NCBI RefSeq assembly: GCF_023065955.2
Contig: NW_026622997.1
Coordinates: forward strand, 10,650,001-10,714,000
Length of the DNA: 64,000 nt
Direction of reading: 5' to 3'
Source of the DNA: Ursus arctos
Taxonomy: Eukaryota; Chordata; Mammalia; Carnivora; Ursidae
The notes beneath the pieces were generated by a model. It had not been told where the DNA came from, did no database searches, and was given only the letters and a program-made list of their open reading frames with translations. This document shows positions 48,591-60,058 of this stretch, piece by piece. A program made the translations under genes and the position numbers. How positions within the stretch are numbered: the first letter of the stretch is position 1; every line of letters starts with the position of its first letter.

Positions 48591-50633
48591 GACAAAACAT
48601 TCAGAAGACAGGCTGAAATCTTCACTTTCTTCCCAGATGTCCTGACTCGATCAGTATATATGTTGAACTACAGAAGTGCATTACTAGAATACTCTAAGTA
48701 CTCTTGGTTTAATTCTCAAGGGTGGCCAACATATTTTTCCTAAGTTAGAAAAAAATTTCCGAACACTTTTGGATTTTTAAAAATATTAGATAAAAATAAT
48801 GTTTACAGAAACTTTCTGAATTAGAGAAAGTGAGGCTGCTTCAGAAATGCTATTGGTAAAAGTCTGATCATTTTAATTTTGGGGGGAGGTGAGTATTTTG
48901 GAGCCATCTGCTGTCTTCATGGCATGCTATTGCAGGTATGGACAGAAGCCCCTTAACAAAAAATCTGGTAATAGCTATTGGCCCTTCCTCAACAGACACA
49001 CAGTGACAAATACAAGATACATCTCACATGTGGTTTTAGGGGATTCATTACAGACCCAGAAGATCTACCCATGGACCTCCCCGGGCTCAAGGGCTCCAGG
49101 TGAAGAATCATTTCCATATGGCGAGGCTAGCTCTACAGGAAGATTCCTGCACTGTGGAAAGCAACGTGTACCCTTCCAGGTCACTTTTAACAGTGTTGGG
49201 GAAATTTAGTGTTTGAAAGACTGGCCCTGTGCTTGGGCCCTCAAGGACAGTCTTTAGATCTGGCCATGATTTGAAGATTAAGACTTCTCACATTAACTTC
49301 ATGCATCATGCCTAACCAGTTTCCCTTCAGATGTTATCTTTGTAGCCAGCTGCTTCCATGGGCGTGTAAATACTCTCCAGGCTTCCCCCGTCCTGAGTGG
49401 GCAGGAGGCCATTGATCCCCTGATCCAGGCCTGGGAGAGGTGGGGAATGAAAGGAGAGGTCTCTTCTCAGGTTGCAGAGTGTTTCTTTTGCAATTAACAA
49501 AGACACAGCGTTCCTTTGCAGACATTCATCTCCTGCACCCAGAATGTAAACCTCCTTTGCCTGACTACTGAGATGCTAATGAACCCTAGAGACTCAACCC
49601 AAGCCAAATATAAAAGCCTGCCTAACATTTAATATCACTGTTTTCTGTGTAGGGAAACTAAGTGGAGATATTTTCCTCCCTTCCTTTGAGGAAAATGAAC
49701 ATAGTATTTTCACAGGATGTGTTAATTTAAGTGAGGTGCCAGGCTATGATATCTGCCAAATGCTGAGAAGACCATTGTGGATGAAAACGTCCAAATTGAA
49801 TTCCTTAAGGAATCTGCACTGTTCCCTTTTCTTTAATGCTGTAAAAGTAATTCCATAGCATTGTCATTATATTTCTTATTTGCTTGCTTTTATAAAAAGT
49901 TAAATAAAGGGAGCCTTGAGCAATCCAGAGAAGGTTTGGTCAGGAAGGAACTTTTATGTGTACTCACTTCCGAGAAGAGTAACCATTACTCAGGCCAGAG
50001 GAAAGGATAAAGTGTATGTCATTTTTCATGACACCAAAGTCTCTTCTGTGTTTGATGGTCCTGATTGTTTTCAATATTCCATTTAAAAGACGCGTTTTTA
50101 AATATTGACATCAACTATGATGCTTTCCACGTTAAACATTCACCAATACTGCCATACTGAGTTCTTGTCTTTTGTATGACTTCATGATAACGAGCAACTG
50201 TTTTGATTCTTTGGTGAACGATAAAGTTACTGATACACACACACACAGAGGTAAACTTTTGGAAGCAATTACTTTTCGGGAAATCATAAGATCTCTTCGT
50301 GGGGTGTACGCTTTGTAATATGCATACCCGTGTTCAAAACTGAAACTGAAATGAAGGAAAAAAGTTGGAGAAAGAATGAATTTCGGTGGCAATATAGTTC
50401 ACACGACTTACTAGTTCACCTCACAGCCCTTACTTTAAGTGCCATCAATAACGTATTACATGTATTACTGGAAAATAAATTTGTTTCTCCTCTCTGGCCT
50501 TGCTGGGAAGAAGTAGTTTCTTATTTGTGAACCGTGCTCACGTACCAGCACCACCACTGCTTCTGGCTAACTCACTAGTGCAGCATTTACTAGGTAATAC
50601 TAATGGTTTTACCGTAGTCAGGCAATGCTCTCG

Positions 50634-50790
50634 TCTGCACTGTCCCGCGTGGTAGCCATTGGCCACATGTGGCTACTTAAATTCAAATTAATTAAATTAA
50701 ATTAAAAATGCAGTCCTTAATTGCAGTAGCTACATCGCAGGTATGCAATAACGACCGGCGGCTGACGGCTATCACGTTGGACAGTGCAGA
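50634..50790. mobile_element. Non-autonomous hAT element (MER3-like) with perfect 12-bp inverted ends
   Basis: TCTGCACTGTCC (50634-50645) and its exact reverse complement GGACAGTGCAGA (50779-50790) bound 133 bp containing GTAGCCATTGGCCACATGTG and a TTAAATTCAAATTAATTAAA stretch. This is a small complete hAT-Charlie type element inside intron 13. Confidence 0.85.
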
Positions 50791-50844
50791 TGTTGAGTGT
50801 TGCCATCGTCAGAGGCCATTCTACCGGACAATGCTGTTAAGTGA

Positions 50845-51000
50845 TTTACTGAGATTGACTATTTAATCCTCACACCGTATGAGGTAGATACTATGAGTCT
50901 TTGTTTTCCAGAGGAAACTGAGGCACAGGGAAGTAAAGTAACTTGTTCAAGTTCCCAAGGAAAATAAGTAGGGGAAGTAAGATTGAACGCAGACCATGTG
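50845..51000 (+). repeat. MIR relic
   Basis: ATTTAATCCTCACACCGTAT, GAGGTAGATACTATGAG, GAAACTGAGGCACAGGGAAG and GTAACTTGTTCAAG follow MIR order. Confidence 0.85.
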
Positions 51001-51054
51001 GTGACAGGGTCATTGCTTAACCACACCCCCTACGCAGACTCTGATTGGTAGCCG

Positions 51055-51300
51055 CGATAATAACACCTGGAATTATTTTTAGCGTTTCCTTAGTAATGCA
51101 GGCACCCTGCTCCTGTTTTACTTACATTATCTTGTTTCATCCTCCCCACAGCCCTCCTTACGCGCTTGGGGGCGAACATTACCATTATCTTCGTTCAACT
51201 GATGTCAATGTGACACTTAGAAGACAATCAAAAGACTCAAGTTAGAGAACTAGTAAACTGGCAGAACCCAGAGAGGAATCTAGGTCTTTCTGACTCCAAC
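51055..51300 (+). repeat. MIR relic
   Basis: AACACCTGGAATTATTTTTA, TTGTTTCATCCTCCCCACAG, CATTACCATTATCTTCGTTC and GAATCTAGGTCTTTCTGACT are in MIR order, next to another MIR. Confidence 0.7.
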
Positions 51301-53878
51301 AAAACATTCCTATTTCAACACTAGATACACTGTCATCTCTGACAGCAGAGAGGCAAAAATAGTAACCTTTTTCTGATGGAAATAGCTTCTTTATTTTCTG
51401 AAATCCACTGATGAAATCATTCGCAGTATTACCTTATGTTACCACTAAACTTCCAGGTAAGCACAATGATTATAACTTGACCCTGAACTAAATTTGAAAA
51501 TGTATGTATAACCCAACTTTGTTTTTGACTTCATGGGGGAAAGAATCCGATTCCTATGCCAGAGTAAAATGTGACAAGGTAGCCTTGGGGCCTTTATATT
51601 ACTTGACAATAATAGGATTTTTCTATTTAAGGTAAAGATAGAAATATCATTTAAGAAAATAACCAGTAGCCTAAACAGAGTGGGATTACATGAAGGCAGA
51701 TAAGATTCATTATTCTTGATGTTTTACTTTGTGTATGTGGTTTATTTTTTTAGGATTAAAAATAGCAAACGGGAAATACATAGATAAAATGATGTTTTAG
51801 GCACCCCAGTTAGCGGTGGTTTCTCATTTTCATTCTCAAATACAGATTGTTCGGCAGCTGTGCTGAGCAGGGAGATGCAAACGCACACTTTATAGTGGCA
51901 GGGCTCACTCAGAGACATCGTCTAGGACGTGCTGTCCTGGCTGATGGAGCATATCCACTGTCTGCTCCTCTGTGACGAACCGCCATGAACGGGCAGAGAC
52001 TCAGCTCCCCGAACATGTAAAGCCTTGGCTGGTAATGATCCACCAGGGACCCTTTGGGGATACACAGGCTACCCCTGCTCAGAGCCCCTCAGGATGGGAT
52101 CCCATAGACTGATGTCTTTGTTTTTCTCCACAGATTGAGAAGACGTGCCAAAGGGGACAATTGCAGTAGGTGGGACACAGAAAGTGACCATAGTCGGGGG
52201 GAGGTGAGGGAGTGCTGGACTCAGGATGTAAAGACCAGGGGCTGCCACTGTGTTTCCTCGGACCAAGTCCGTTAAAATCTCTGGGCCTTGGTTCCCCATG
52301 TGGTTATTGGGAGGATATGTGAAATCATCTGGCAGAGCTTCTGAAACGTAGCATTTATTGAATCTAAAGGCAACTGATGTTTAAAGGGAGAATCTTATGT
52401 TGCCAGCATGACCATGAGAACTCCTCACTCATTAAGTTCTCTTCTGCAGATGACATGGATATGGTTTCTCAGGTACTGGAGTAAAGAGCCATAAGGAGAG
52501 AAGCTGCCAGCCTCCACCCACACTTGAAAAAGAAGTGGAGAAGCCCAGGTCCCCATGGCCCTGTCTCAGCCTCCCTGGTGACCCATGGTCCTGGTGGTCC
52601 AGACATGCGACAGAGTCATGGAGAACCCAAGGGAGGCTGGAAGGGACAAATGTGCTCGGTTGAAGACATGGGAGGGCTCTATGGGTCAGGGTTCAGAGAC
52701 GGTTAGAACACAGAGTCTTCGTTTTCATTTTTTGCCTGGCTGGAAAGTTCCAGATGTTTAGGCTGTCACAGAACAAAATAGTTTACCCAGTTGCTGTCAC
52801 GGGGACACTCATTCCTCAGGTGGTCTCCTAGTGTCTCCTCCCCTCCAGGATAGAGGCATATGAATTAGGATGTTGGAGGAGCAAGGCTCAGGCACTCCTC
52901 ACGGCAACCCTCTGCTTTGCTCTACTATGGTTAGAATAGGGGCTTTGGGGGCTCGAGCAGAGGGGGAATGAAGAGGATTCTACGCTTAACCTCAGTAAGA
53001 CCGATGAGCTCCAGTAAAGAACTGCTAGTGTTTCAAGTCAGAGGAGATGTGGATATGGAGCCAGCGCTGGGGTTAATCTGTGCAAGTTAGGCAAGGGCAC
53101 CCCTTTTTCCAGGGTGGATGCTGCTCCCTACATGGTGTGGCAGGTGGTGAGTGGGCTGGATCTGGTCCCTTCCCTGTCTCCCCCATCCCCAGGCTGGGTG
53201 CCATCTGCACCAGTGCAGGTGTTGGCCTGGAGTGGGGCCTGCCCAGAGGAAGGTCCCGGTACCCTCCCGCGGTGGGGGTGGGGGATAGCAGGAACATTTC
53301 CCGTGTGACCTGTGTGGTCTTCAAGGCTGCAAGTCCGGAGGACATTCTGCCTGTTGATTTCTATGAATCACCTCCCTTCGTAGGCCCTGCATGCACTGTA
53401 GCCAACCCATGCTAGAATAGAGAGACAGCACTTCTGGAGCTGACCGAGGGCAGCCACTGCTAGAAGGGAAATCAGCGGTCTCCCCCCATTTCAGAGAAAA
53501 AGTCAATAAAAATGTTCTCAGTGTTGAGTTTTTCTCTGGTATTTTTTTTTTAAAGCATTTGCTACAACATATTTGCGGAGTAGGCACCAAATATCTGTTG
53601 AATGAATTGAATACATGAATGTATAAATGAGTGAGTGGCTAAAAGGAAGGAATCAAAGAGAAGAAAACGCTTTCAGCCAACAGAACAAAGAAGCAAGGGG
53701 CACATGTATGGTATCATCTTGGCCGACGCCTAGTGGGGACTGCGCCCAACTCGGGGTGAGAGGAGGCAGTGACGCATGTCAAAATACTATATAAAAAAAG
53801 CTGGGAAACTGTCAATTCTTCCCATTTTAAATGTTTAAATGCCTTTTTTTTTTTTTAATTTGGGGACACCTGTGTGTT

Positions 53879-54301
53879 CATGGTTGTAATTAAAATTTTT
53901 TAATTTTAAGTTTTTATTCTAATTCCAGTTAGTTAACCTACAGCATGGTATTAGTTTCAGGTGTACAATATAGTGATTCGACACTTCGGTGCATCACCCA
54001 GTGCTCATCACGACAAGTGCCCTCCTTAATCCCCATCCCGTTTCACCCATCCCCCCACGTCCCCTCTGATAACCAGCAGTTTGTTCTCTAGAGCTAAGAC
54101 CCTGTTTCTAGGTTTGTCTCTCCTTCTCTCTCTTATTTTTTTCTTTGCTTGTTTGTTTTGTTTCCTAAATTTGTTTCCTAAATATGAGTGAAATCATGTT
54201 ATTTGTTTTTCTCTGATTTATTTCCCTTGTATTCTCTAGCTCCATCCATGTCGTTGCCAATGGCAAGACTTCCTTCTTCTTACGGCTGAATAATATTCCA
54301 T

Positions 54302-54350
<49 letters not shown>

Positions 54351-54450
54351 CTTCTTTATCCATTCATCAGTTGATGGATACTCGGGCTGCTTCCATATTT
54401 TGACTATTGTAAATCATGCTTCTATAAACATCGGGATCATGGTTGTAATT
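53879..54450 (-). mobile_element. 5'-truncated L1 3' end in intron 13 with 13-bp target-site duplication
   Basis: The antisense L1 3' UTR (TCCAGTTAGTTAACCTACAG; TAGTTTCAGGTGTACAATAT; TCCATTCATCAGTTGATGGA) lies between CATGGTTGTAATT at 53879-53891 and again at 54438-54450. The insert is about 546 bp and carries a (CA)n at 54304-54349. It has the same orientation as F13A1. Confidence 0.9.
54304..54349. repeat. (CA)n microsatellite
   Basis: About 23 uninterrupted CA units, grown inside the L1 3' UTR at the place of its ATATAC stretch. Confidence 0.97.
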
Positions 54451-54879
54451 TTTTTTAAGCACACACATAGAGGTGGTTATGTTTTCTTCTAGCAAAATTG
54501 TCCCTGGTTCATATGAGAAAATTAGATCTGTTGCTGTCTCGTGGTTCTCTGTAAAGGCTGCAGGACATGTTCCACATGCCAATACTACAGAGCTGTTTTA
54601 GAATGGCACTGGGAAGAGTTTATCTCCCAGATCCTGAATGGCGGTCATCTGAGGAACACGTGAATGCCTCTTCTCTCTCAGTCTCACACCAGGTACTTAT
54701 AGAGTGGCCTCCCTCCCATGAAGGTTCCACAGTGAACAGTGCACACACTGCATACCCAGTCGTCAGAGTCGATTCCATCAGGTGAGGTTACGTTTGCTAT
54801 AGACCAGAGGGCCATGTGCTACCCTAAATAATTCTCCGGATTTGCAGGCACAGATGGGGCCAGGCAGGGAGGGAGGAAG

Positions 54880-54965
54880 GGGACATTTATCAGCAACTAC
54901 CAGGTCCTGGCGTGGGCTAAGCATTCTCACGAGCATCCCTGATGTTAATGCTCACAACTTTGAGT
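54880..54965 (+). repeat. MIR fragment
   Basis: ACATTTATCAGCAACTACCA, CCTGGCGTGGGCTAAGCATT and ATGCTCACAACTTT are a diverged MIR start. Confidence 0.55.
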
Positions 54966-55159
54966 TTTGCATATGGTTGTATTGAATATTAAGAGTAATA
55001 ATTATTAGTGTGTTATTCATTCTGCAAAAGGGGATGCAGAAGTTCAGAGAGAGGATGTGTGTGAGACAGACGGAGAGAAAGAAAGAGGAGGGAGAGGAGG
55101 AGGAGGAGAGAAAGATGGTGGCCAGGTATGAGTGGGTGAGTACATACTATGATTACCAT

Positions 55160-55330
55160 AGGTTCTTGCTAGGTTCTTTATGACGATTATTTCAATGATC
55201 CCTCCCAGACACCCAACCAGGCCAGTACTCTTACTGGATCCACTTTACATAGGAGGAGGTTGAGTAGTTTGCCCAAAGCAGCTCACATAGGATTATGAAC
55301 ACAGAGGTCCGGCTCTCTACAGAAGGGACT
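55160..55330 (+). repeat. MIR relic
   Basis: TCTTACTGGATCCACTTTAC, ATAGGAGGAGGTTGAGTAGT and GAACACAGAGGTCCGGCTCT follow MIR order. Confidence 0.7.
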
Positions 55331-56429
55331 GCCAGTGTCCCCTCCTGATGTTCTCACTCTAGTTGGCCAGAGAACCTGAAACCTGAAGCCTTAACTGCCA
55401 ACTGGGACTGAGAGAAACCCAGAACGCTGCTTCTATGTTACACACCACGGACTGCAAGCAAACCAGTCTCTAGCCTGGAGACCAGCCAGATTCCCTCCAC
55501 ATCCCCATCCTCTCCAAAAAGTAGCTGTTCACTAAAAATCAAAATGGTGAAGTCTTTTCTTGACTTACGGCATCTTACAACGATCAACACATGAGAAAAA
55601 CTCAATGTCTGATTTTAATAAAACGTACTTTTCTCATCAAAATATTTTGATAGCACAGATAAAGAGATGTGTGCTTATTAAAGTTTAATGAGTATCTCTC
55701 CCTGCCATTTTCCACATGAAGATCATACACTATGACTCACGCATGGTGGGTGCTGGGAATAGTTAACTGGGAGCACAATTTAACCCAGTCCCAATCTTTA
55801 TTTTCACGGGAACAAATGCAGCCCCAGACAGGGTCCATTAGGGTGCAAGTACATGTCCCCTGACCTAACTGCTTTGGTTGACAGTGACATGGGTTCAGAC
55901 AGGTGGGTCCAATATTGCTCCTGGTTGATCTTTCTTTGCTTTAAAAAGGAGAGAGAGGTAAGGACGGGGCACACTGGCTGCCAGGCCACTCCAGTCCCAA
56001 GGCTAAGGTGGGGACTCCCAGAAGAGGGCAGTGCCTTGAACTAGTCTCTGGTTTCCTGCCTCAACTCCAGCCAAGGAAGGCTTTCTAGCTCTTTCTGCAG
56101 GCTGTCTACCTCTCTCCTTGCCTTTGCTCCCGCTTTCTCCTGGTCTCTGCACCCATGTCTGCAACTCGAGATGTCATCCATTCATGGAGGATCGTCTACT
56201 GTTCTGACGCCTTGAGTTTGGTGCCTCAACCTCATGTGATCTCTCCTCCCATCAACAGCACACACCCTCTGTTAAGGCTGGCACTTTCCATGGAAGTTCC
56301 CATGTGAGAGCAATGTAGCTTAGGGGTTATCTGCACCGACTTCCAGTCAGAAAGCCTCCACTCTTGCCCTGACCAGCACGTGATCACAAGCAAGTCCCTC
56401 ATGGACAGAACAGCGACCATACTAACAAT

Positions 56430-56640
56430 GGCCACCCGACGCTCAGTGTTTAGTGTGTATTGGGCATTAGGTACCCACCAGCTCATCATATACTCACAAC
56501 AACCTATGAAATGAGTATGGCGATTTTGTAGACGAGAAAACAGAAGCTACGAGAGGTTCAGTGATGTGTCCAGGCTCACACGCATGAGAAAGCAGGCTTT
56601 GATCTCAGAGCGTTTGTTCCCAGAGCCCATGTTTTTGATT
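56430..56640 (+). repeat. MIR relic
   Basis: GTATTGGGCATTAGGTACCC, CTCACAACAACCTATGAAAT, GAGAAAACAGAAGCTACGAG and AGCAGGCTTTGATCTCAGAG are in MIR order. Confidence 0.8.
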
Positions 56641-56649
56641 GTGATATTA

Positions 56650-56765
56650 CCACGCACTCAGGGCCTCTGTTTTCTCATCTGTAAAATGGGGACTGCAACA
56701 ATACCCACCTCTAGGATGGTCATAAGGACTAGCCAAGGTAATACAAGAGAAGTACAATAATCTAG
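56650..56765 (-). repeat. MIR fragment, opposite orientation
   Basis: CTCTGTTTTCTCATCTGTAA, AATGGGGACTGCAACAATAC and GGTCATAAGGACTAGCCAAG read as a reversed MIR, facing the one before it. Confidence 0.75.
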
Positions 56766-57164
56766 AGCTCAGTGGCTCCTAGCTGCTGTCATTGTCATCA
56801 CCACGTGCTGGTCTCATCCCTCTCCTGCCCCCCAGTGAAGGGTGGGATGGTCACGTCCTCCTAACCCTTTATCTCTCACACAGGGTCACCCTGTGCCCAG
56901 CACATTCCTTACAGTGACCTTGAGAGGGTCTGTCTGCTGTGGGCTTGACCAAGGCTCAAAGAGATTGACAAAGGGTTCTAGCATCTTCCTAGAATTTGGG
57001 GACATGCATCCCAGGTAACTGTGGACCCCTGAGCCATTGTGCTTTTGTGCTTTCATGGCCTTTACCCCCTTGCCAACTCCTGCTTTAGACAAGTTATTCA
57101 ACCCTTCTCCCTGAGGTCTCCTGAACCAAGGTTCATCATAAACTTCTCTTTCTCTACTCCTCTA

Positions 57165-57665
57165 GCTTTCCCCTTCCCTTCCCTTCCCTTCCCTTCTCTT
57201 CCCTTCCCTTCCCTTCCCTTCCCTTCCCTTCCCTTCCCTTCCCTCCTCTCCCCTCTGTTCCTCCCTTCCCTCTCCCCTTCTACTTCTTCCTCCTCTCCTC
57301 TCCTCCCTCCCCTGCTCCTCTCTCCTCCCTCCTCTTCTCTCCTCTCCCCTTCCTTCCCCCCTTCTCTACCCTTCCCCTCTCTTTTCCTTCCCTTCCCACT
57401 TCCCTTCCCTTCTCTCCCTCCCTCCTCTTCCCTCCTCTCGCTCCCTCTTCTTCCCTCCTCTCCTCCACTCTCTTCTCTCCTCCCTCCATCCCTCCCCACT
57501 CCTCCCCTCCATTTCCTTCCTCTCCTCTCCTTCTCCTTCTCCTTCTCCTTCTCCTTCTCCTTCTCCTTCTCCTTCTCCTTCTCCTTCTCCTTCTCCTCCT
57601 CCTTCTCCTCCTTTTCCTCTCCCCTGTTCCTCCCTTCCATCTTTTTTCTGTGTCCTCTTTCTCTC
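57165..57665. repeat. Polypyrimidine tract: (CCCTT)n, mixed CT, (CTCCTT)n
   Basis: About 500 bp of almost pure C and T on the plus strand: about 14 CCCTT units at 57173-57243, a mixed central part, then about eleven CTCCTT/TTCTCC units at 57528-57600. The F13A1 transcript carries the purine strand. The long open frames here, rich in Ser/Pro/Phe or Glu/Arg/Lys, are products of the repeat. Confidence 0.97.
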
Positions 57666-58021
57666 TCTCAGTCACTGTCAGTATGATCATGTCTCCAGTA
57701 GGCCAAGCAGCATCCCAGGTCCCCAGCCCCGAGCCAGAGTTTCTGGAACCAGGGTCCCTCACAGCTCAGTGACATCTGGGTGGTTTTTAGGGTGTGAGGT
57801 GCTTTATCCAGGAGCACCTCTTCCCTTGCTTGGATTTAGTTCATCCGACATTAGTGATTTAGGGGCCGCTGAGGTGGGGATGCTCCTGTCTCCGTTCCTG
57901 AACAAACAGCACTGAGCAGAAGCCAGGATTTCCATCTCACTTAGGCTGCAGTCCTGGTCAAATGGCCCTACCTCTAAATAAGTTTCTGCCAGGAACAGCA
58001 TCCCCCATACCTTCATGGAAA

Positions 58022-58063
58022 TAAAACAAAAACAAAAACAAAAACAAAAACAAAAACAAAAAA
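58022..58063. repeat. (AAAAC)n microsatellite
   Basis: About seven AAAAC units after ATGGAAATAAAAC; it may be the tail of a decayed retroelement. Confidence 0.9.
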
Positions 58064-59789
58064 CCTGTAACTCTTTTAAAGGACACTTGCCCTGACCAGG
58101 CCACTCAACTTACGGCAGAGGGCATTTATATTCTGCCCCGTGGGAATTTCACTGCTCTTTAAGTAAACCCAGAAGACAACCAACAAATAATCCTTCACAT
58201 TAATAATGTCTAAAAGGTGAAAGGTATCCGTTTCCTTTATACATCTGGTTTATTATCAGTGGTGCAATTAAATTCTATCTTATGCCGTGGCTGGAGCACC
58301 TGCAGCTTGCAGGGGGCTCTCTCCTGAGCCCTTCACAGGGACAGGGCATCAGTTCACCCCCACCCCTGGAGGGAGCGGTCTCCCAGGGAGCACCTGCCAT
58401 TGTGGAGGGGCTCTGGTTCTGCTACAGCACTTAGGCTGCCGAACGCACATTCTCGCAGCCCTGATGGCCCTACTGGAGGAGCCCTATGCCACCCCCCATT
58501 TGCAGCTCTTTCCTGTTCTGCCTACAGACCCCGCACGACCTCATTTTTCGATTATCTTCTCAGGCCTCTTGTGTGGATGGTGCTGTGATGGGCCGTGGGC
58601 GGGGCCTGAGGGGGAAGGCCTCGTGATGACTTCAGCCTTTCTCAAAATGAAGGACCTGGGCTCTCTGTCTCGGCAGACACGACCTGTCTGTTTGGGTGAA
58701 CCTCAGCCTCGGGTGACTCATCACGTGGCAGTCCTCAAGTGCCATGTGCACAGCCCTAGACCCATTGACAGCTGCCCTGCTGAATGCGACAGGACAGTCA
58801 TTAGCTTTACAAATGATTCACAGCAAATGATTCAGAAGACCCAAGGCTTACAGTCCCCCACCCCTGTCACCTCTAGGGGCATTTAAAATATGCGCACCTT
58901 GGTAAACTTTGATCATCACTTTAGAAGAATGAAGCTTAAGATCTGGACTGATACTTCTAATCACTTCTGGAAAAAAAGTTCTCCAGCAACTTGGGAAGGC
59001 CTCTAATCCCTGGGTAAGGCTGACGTAAGTTGTCAGACCCTAAGGACCTGGACGGAGGCCTGGGTGTCTGCTGATAGGACAGGAAGGTGTCTCAGGATGT
59101 GGCTACAGATGCTGTCAGTGTTCCTGAAAAGAGGCAGCGAACAGGTTGCCATATTTGTCTGCCATTTCCATCCATCCTCAGCCTTCCTCTGCCAAGTTTC
59201 TTTGAACCATTTGGGCAGAGAATTCTGGTGGTAAATGGAAAGAGAACATAAAAACTACTAGCCAAATGGGCAAAATAGCCCTATGGTGATAGAAATCAGA
59301 AAGGCGGTTTTTGGTGATGGGGGAAGGGATTACTGACTGGAAAAAGCATGAGGGACCTTTCTGGAGTGTTGGGAATCCTCTATGTCTTCATCTGGCTTGT
59401 GGTTGCAAGATGTCTACATATATACAAACTCACTGTCACCAAGCTGACATCTCAGGGAGTGCATCCTACTGTATACAGTTATGTCTCAATGACCCACAGT
59501 ACAGTCCCAAATGCAGGCAGGAGATGATTCCAGTGGTTTCCATTTCATGCCATGCCTGACCCACTTTACTCTGGAGACACTGAATTCTATCTGTATCCAT
59601 TACACATCTTTATCTTCCTCCACAAGTATGTTTATACCCACAGGTTATATTTATATCTGCAGCCACATCTATATATTTAAATCTGGAGAGGAGAGAAAAG
59701 TGTTATATGTGTGTGTCTATATATAGGGCAGTTTACTTCTTTCAAAGAACAGGAGGATCTTAGCTCCCCCGCCCCTTTTTTGTTGAGCA

Positions 59790-59791
<2 letters not shown>

Positions 59792-59832
<41 letters not shown>
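59792..59832. repeat. (CA)n microsatellite close to F13A1 exon 13
   Basis: About 20 CA units. On the transcribed strand this is a (UG)n that starts about 66 nt after the exon 13 donor site. Confidence 0.97.
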
Positions 59833-59834
<2 letters not shown>

Positions 59835-59897
59835 GTATGGCTGGGTGCCTAATTAACAACCTTGCCTTTCTCCCTTGTCTGAGATGGTAAGACTAAC

Positions 59898-60058
59898 CTT
59901 GATGATGAGCTGGGGGATGGTCAGCATGGTGGACTTCTGCTTGGCCAGAACATCCTTGGTCTCGTTGACACGCGCCGTGACAAAGAAGTGCAGGTACGCT
60001 TGCTCCAGCAGCTGGCCCATGTACTCTCCCGCTCTGATCAGTACCTCCTCTTTCTTGA
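59898..60058 (-). CDS. F13A1: F13A1 exon 13 (end of beta-barrel 1)
   Basis: Read on the minus strand, the exon follows a pyrimidine-rich acceptor (TTTCTCCTCCTGCCAG) and ends in AAG before the donor GTTAGT. It is 161 nt: the last two bases of a Phe codon (mature residue 582), then 53 full codons (583-635), beginning [15 protein letters not shown] and ending LTIPQLIIK. The exon ends in phase 0. It encodes the last strands of beta-barrel 1 and the start of the link to barrel 2. The Asn-Glu-Thr sequon falls at residue 613, the position of a known potential N-glycosylation site in human factor XIII-A. Compared with the human sequence as I recall it, substitutions are conservative (for example Ile to Val just before the sequon, Arg to Lys after it). 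There is no frameshift or stop. The preceding exon 12 is not in the window. Confidence 0.97.

Larger units (their letters stand above)
46469..59897 (-). other. F13A1: F13A1 intron 13 (13,429 nt)
   Basis: The intron is bounded by the GTTAGT donor and CTTAG acceptor and sits in phase 0. It holds a young SINE (47664-47867), a 5'-truncated L1 (53892-54437), a hAT element (50634-50790), several MIR relics (47.1, 50.9, 51.1, 54.9, 55.2, 56.4-56.8 kb), a polypyrimidine tract (57165-57665), an (AAAAC)n and two (CA)n tracts. Open frames within it are accounted for by repeats or look like chance frames. The blocks at 48.6-50.6, 51.3-53.8 and 57.7-59.7 kb contain nothing I can name. Confidence 0.93.

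Noticed and set aside
57039..57762. Long open frames of 215, 180 and 160 codons on both strands
   Set aside because: They consist of Ser/Pro/Phe/Leu or Glu/Lys/Arg repeats dictated by the CCCTT and CTCCTT simple sequence. All frames are open because pyrimidine-only codons contain no stops.
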